A stretch of 64,000 nucleotides of DNA, taken from the NCBI GenBank assembly GCA_022605405.1, contig JABYQQ010000006.1, positions 1,364,001 through 1,428,000 on the forward strand. The letters run 5' to 3'. This stretch comes from Earliella scabrosa (lineage: Eukaryota; Basidiomycota; Agaricomycetes; Polyporales; Polyporaceae). The position numbers and the translations under genes were made by a program. A model generated the notes under the pieces. That model did not search any database. It was not told the origin of the DNA and saw nothing but the letters and a program-made list of their open reading frames with translations. Shown piece by piece: positions 59,830 to 64,000 of this stretch (position 1 is its first letter; the number at the start of each line of letters is the position of its first letter).

Positions 59830-61221
59830 TTATTCTTCTCGAATTTGAACGTTCTTGCCCTTAGCGGCGGGGGAAAAACTGCAAGTCTGATAAGTCAGCG
59901 ATTCTGCTGTAGATGTGAGTTCAAGCCTACCTGGCTGTATCCCGGCTTCAAGCTGAGAGCACGAGTGAGTGTGGACACGTCTGAGGCTTTCGCCTTAACG
60001 GCGACTACGTCCCAGGTGTGCTCAGCCCCTTGTGGTATCTTTGCAAGAGGTGGGAGTACTGCATCGGAGACCCATCGCTGCACGATCTGCCATAACTTCT
60101 CTTCGTCCTCGGAGCGAGGGATGCCCTTGCTCGCATTGAAACCTAAGGCAGTGTGAGCAGCACAGACAAAGTTGTAGTTTGTGCGCCAGTTGCCGAAGGT
60201 GCGATAACGAGGTTCTGGATCGAGCCACTGCTGGACCTCCCCAGGGCCGATGTCGAAGCCACCAATGTTGATTGAGCGCGGGGCATCCTCACCCATACCC
60301 AATTCCTTCAGCACAGCGATCCACAGACGGACCTGAAGAAACTGCTTATATCCTGTCTTGTAGTCCTCGTGCTTGTACTGCTGGTACAGCTGTCGCATCT
60401 CGGTGAGTCCCTCGATGCGGTGTAAAGCTTCGGCCATCGTCTGGGATAGACGACCATGAGCAAAAATCACAGAGATTGGAAACGACACGTACAGCAGCAG
60501 GAGCCAGTGGCCAATGAATCTGCTGAGCCTGTGGGGCCTGGGGGTGATAGAATTCCAGAGCAGGTGCCACAGGCTGATCCACAGGAGCAGGGGGAGGTGG
60601 TGGAGTGACAGTCTGATCAGTCGGAGTCGGGGGAGTCGTGTGCACCTCTTCGACCATCGCAGATGCCTCGGGAGCTGGGATGAGTGTTGTGGCCTGCAGC
60701 AAGCAGTGAGCTCAGCCCACCAACTTCAGCCCGACAACATGGGGATGCCAAGTCGTACCTCAGGATGTGTGTCGTTATCTGGGATCAAGCCTAGAGAGTT
60801 TGTGTGCCCAATCTGTGTCCCAGAGATCGAGAATTCATCGAGTTCGGTGGCTGGAGGCACAGTAGGTGAACGAAGAAAGAGGGGTACTTGCTGCTCTTGG
60901 TTCGGTAAGCGAACTCGCAAGATACAATGCATATTTACCTCCGATGAACGAATGGGAGACTCCAACTCGCTCATGTGCATTTGCTGTTCAAGCTCTTGAT
61001 GATAATTTCCATCCCACTCCTCTGCTGGCTGTGTCTGAGTAAGGGCCTGCAATTCGTTGACGAGATCTGCTGTGCTGATCTTGTCGAAGGAACTTTGGAA
61101 CTCGTCTTCATCTATGATGGGAGATGAAGAGGGCGAGACTACCCTCTCATTAGTGCAACCATCAAAATGTCAGTATAGGGCAAGGCTCACCAGCCTGAGG
61201 AGAAGAAGTGGCAGTGGACAT
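59830..61221 (-). CDS. Unidentified protein beside the HECT-like gene
   Basis: Not recognised. ATG 61221 starts MSTATSSPQA, then an intron. Exons on the minus strand encode an acidic, Ser/Gln-rich region (FQSSFDKISTADLVNELQAL), a segment with GLIPDNDTHPEV, a Pro/Thr-rich linker (TTPPTPTDQTVTPPPPP), and a folded-looking domain: MAEALHRIEGLTEMRQLYQQ, FLQVRLWIAVLKELGMGED, FDIGPGEVQQWLDPEPRY, NWRTNYNFVCAAHTALGF and LWQIVQRWVSDAVLPPL. After LKPGYSQ an intron probably leads to TCSFSPAAKGKNVQIREE and TAA at 59830; a shorter ending at 59895 is possible. It is in tandem with the HECT-like gene, 317 bp downstream of its stop, and directly abuts the megasatellite. Confidence 0.55.
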
Positions 61222-61538
61222 GGCAGGCAGGATGATCACGACCGAGCGATCTCCTCTCAGCATTTCTGAAAGATACGATGAAGGGGAACAAGATGTCATG
61301 TGACCTATGACAATCCAGGCAGGCGAGAACCAATATTCTGGGCCAACGATTGCACTTGCGATCTAGCACAAATTGCAAGCTACTTCGTACATACACAGTA
61401 TGCAAGCATACAGCAAACTATAAACAGGTTTCGAACCATCAATGAGGACTCACAGAGTGACAGCGAAAGTGTGACAGAGCTTCGCACTGTCACATCTTCG
61501 AAGTCACCGACTTCGAAGAACAAAAATAACCAAACCCT

Positions 61539-63432
61539 CTAGATCTTGTTATAGTCCATCGGTGCGAGCCAAAGAAGTTGATGAAGAGCAGCATCAAATT
61601 GAGTTACTGCCTGGGGCTCCTTGGGCAATGTCGTAGTAAGCAACCCGACGAGGTCGGGAGTGAAACGAATGTCGATGTTTGCTGTGCATGTATGAATCAT
61701 GAACCAGCTGCCCTTGGGATCGAAGTTGTCGTGCACAAATCGAATCTACAGGGAATGTCAGGATGGTATTCATAGTACTATTACACTATGAATGGAGACC
61801 CACATAAATATGCCAACCAGGCTCTGCAGGGAGAAGTTCTGAATCTGTGACTGCCCGAAGCAGTGCAGTCGCACGAAGTGTTTCAGAGAGGGCCTATGGC
61901 GATCCATGACTTAGTATTTTGAGATTACAGAGTGATAGTGTCAATCGCACCTGGGCCTCGACTTCGGCTGCAGTGATGCCACATGACTGCTGCAGACCAG
62001 GGAACTTTGGGTGTCCAAGCCCCTCAGTTAAGTACCGCGTGAATCGCCTGACGAACACCTCTTCCTTGATGCGACAGAGGCGAAGACTCGAAGGGTCTGA
62101 ATCTTGAGTGCTATCAGTGGCGCGCTTCTTGCCCTTTGGGTCTGATAACTCGGTGTACTTGAACGTGATGAACTCTTTCAAAAAGGCTGCAGCATCGGTG
62201 ATGCGACGGTTATACATCGCCACCACCAGGCGAGGAATTTGTGTGCGCTTGATACAGCTAGCCAAAGACTATGTGTGGTGAGGAACAGTACCAGGAGATA
62301 AGCACTCGCAGGACTTACTGCAACCAAAGATACACCCTGTGGTTTGTCCTTCGCAGGTACTTTGACATTAAGGCCATCGCGAAATGCGATGAACTCGTCC
62401 AAGCCCAACATACCAGAAGGATGTCCAAAGGCGACCTTGCTGAAAGCCTGAGCAAGCCATGCATTGTGCGCATCTGGACCAGTAGCATTGCTTCGCGAAC
62501 TGATGACCTCAGCGATCTGGTGAAAATGCTTTGTCAGGTCCATGGAGCCACTGAGAGTATACATACACTTACATTCCTCTCAAGTACAAGTATCACAAAC
62601 TGTGCTGCAGGATGAACCATGTTTGAAGGGATGGGGTCATTCCACTGGAGTGAGATCCAAGGCTCAAACTGGGCAGCGAGCTCTGGATCGAGGGCGACAA
62701 GAGTCGGAAGATTAGTGAGGGGTATGATAACATCTGCGATGTAGCGAGAGTTGTTGCCAACGATGGAAGGATGGACGTCATCCAGATAGGCAAAGCTGAA
62801 ATCTTCATCGGGTCCGAAGAGAGAGAGCAGAGCAGTGGCAATGAGAAATGGTGAGACTGGCAGAGGACCAACACCTAGGCGAGCAATGAACAGTCCACAC
62901 AGGGCTCCGAAAGTGCGCCATGAAGCCGTGCGAGACACATTGGTGGTGCTGTTGTCAAGAAAGACTGGATGTTTGTATCCACCTCGCTCATTCCAGAACG
63001 CTGCGTTGGTGGTCATCTGGCGAACTGCCTCAAGAAGCATCGCACGACAAACTCCTGCACCAACCGCCTCCCCACTATGGACAAGAGGAGTCAGTTTATG
63101 GTGTGCGCATACAGACACTGATGGATCTCTTACGCTGATATGTGAGGACTCCAGGCTGCAGCAAAGTCGTACACCTCAAACTCGGTGAACTTTGTAACTC
63201 CAGCCGAGTGTTTCCAATCCTCGCGAGTCCATGAAATTGGATGTTCATGAATATGCAGAAGATAGGCGAGAAGAGCAGCACCCAGTTGCTGAGGTGTCTG
63301 TGCAGCCAGCTCAATGGCCAACTCGGCTCCTCGGCACTCCCAGCGAGAGTCGGAGACTCTCTCACACCATTCCTGGAGCTCAGTGGTACAGGGGAGAGCT
63401 GGATCAGGAAGGACAATGGTGTTTGCAGCCAT
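61539..63432 (-). CDS. HECT-like ubiquitin-ligase domain protein
   Basis: Probable HECT-type E3-like protein. From ATG 63432 (MAANTIVLPDPALPC) exons join across introns at about 63075-63133, 62520-62575, 62270-62319, 61895-61951 and 61745-61803. The order resembles a HECT domain: TASWRTFGALCGLFIARLGVGPLPVSP (the conserved FxxLGxxxG-like helix, with L-P), LFGPDEDFSFAYLDDVHPSI, LGLDEFIAFRDGL (FxxGF-like), VFVRRFTRYLTEGLGHPKFPG (the F-x-T-G-like strand), and SWFMIHTCTANIDIRF, where HTC would hold the catalytic Cys. A stop lies at 61539. The match is by motif order only. Upstream of the ATG the same frame stays open through the 27-bp minisatellite to the window edge, so the true start may be outside. 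Confidence 0.5.
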
Positions 63433-64000
63433 CGTTGTGGTCGTACTCGTCGGAGTCAGGACCCGAGTGGTCGTACTCGGAGTCGGGACCCGAGTGGTCG
63501 TACTCGGAGTCGGGACCCGAGTGGTCGTACTCGGAGTCAGGACTCCTCGAGTAGTCGTACTCGTCGGAGTGGGAACCCGAGTGGTCGTACTCGGAGTCGG
63601 AACCCAAGTGGTCGTACTCGTCGGAGTTGGGACCCGAGTGGTCGTACTCGGAGTCGGGACTCGAGTGGTCGTCGTCGGAGTCGGGACTCCTCGAGTGGTC
63701 GTACTCGGAGTCGGGACCCGAGTGGTCGTACTCGTCGGAGTGGGGACCCGAGTGGTCGTACTCGGAGTCGGGACCCGAGTGGTTGTCGTCGGAGTTGGGA
63801 CTCCTCGAGTGGTCGTACTCGTCGGAGTCGGGACTCGAGTGGTCGTACTCGGAGTCAGGACTTGAGTCGTCGTACTCGGAGTCAGGACTCGAGTCGTCGT
63901 CGTCGGAGTCGGGACTCCTCGAGTGGTCGTACTCGTCGGAGTCGGGACTCGAGTGGTCGTACTCGGAGTCAGGACTCGAGTGGTCGTACTCGGAGTCAGG
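63433..64000. repeat. 27-bp (30/33-bp variants) minisatellite, continues beyond the window
   Basis: At least 19 units built from GTGGTCGTACTCG, optional TCG, and GAGTCGGGACCCGA, with variants GACTCGAG and GACTCCTCGAG. All length changes are multiples of three. Each unit carries near-palindromic GGGACCCG and ACTCG/CGAGT words. On the minus strand, in the frame of the HECT-like gene, it reads as STTTRVPTP repeats directly up to that gene's ATG without a stop. Confidence 0.93.

Noticed and set aside
61420..61450. tRNA B-box-like GGTTTCGAAC word
   Set aside because: No A-box, acceptor stem or cloverleaf could be built around it; no tRNA gene was recognised anywhere in the window.
63404..63607. 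Acidic DSEYDHSGP-repeat frame on the minus strand of the minisatellite
   Set aside because: It is one of three open frames of the 27-bp repeat; the frame that joins the HECT-like gene is a better candidate.

Overview
The window is nuclear DNA of a filamentous basidiomycete, most likely an Agaricomycete. Genes are split by many short introns (about 45-75 nt, GT...AG) in GC-rich DNA. The protein families are typical of mushroom-forming fungi: FunK1 kinase, DUF6589, several seven-helix membrane families, UstYa-like proteins and a MATA-type HMG box. No rRNA or tRNA gene was recognised. Exons were joined by eye, so minor splice sites may be off by a few bases.

Region 1 (0.2-26.8 kb) is an old inverted gene duplication. 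The order is MFS transporter (+), seven-helix protein (-), cytochrome P450 (+), a GC-rich gene-poor spacer, seven-helix protein (+), MFS transporter (-). Both paralogue pairs are about equidistant from an axis near 13.7 kb. The P450 has no visible mirror copy. Three or four small candidate genes lie in the spacers.

Region 2 (27-42 kb) is ordinary genome. It holds an ELYS-domain nuclear-pore protein, a FunK1 kinase and an HMG-box regulator. These are followed by a cluster of a truncated UstYa-like reading frame, a seven-helix protein, a full UstYa-family protein and, divergent from it, a tiny spliced gene for a short secreted peptide with a clear TATA box. UstYa-family enzymes modify secreted ribosomal peptides in other fungi, so this group is a candidate undescribed peptide pathway.

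Region 3 (42.7-64 kb) is an accessory, repeat-rich compartment. A DUF6589 gene and a RecQ-like helicase gene run tail to tail with overlapping stop codons. The helicase is cut off at its 5' end beside repeats that precede an intact integrase-core transposase. Next come a 160-bp satellite, a 2OG-Fe(II) oxygenase-like gene (possibly Tet/JBP-like), about 5 kb of CTCG-based megasatellite, an unidentified gene, and a HECT-like ubiquitin-ligase gene. That last gene runs in frame into a 27-bp minisatellite reaching the window end.
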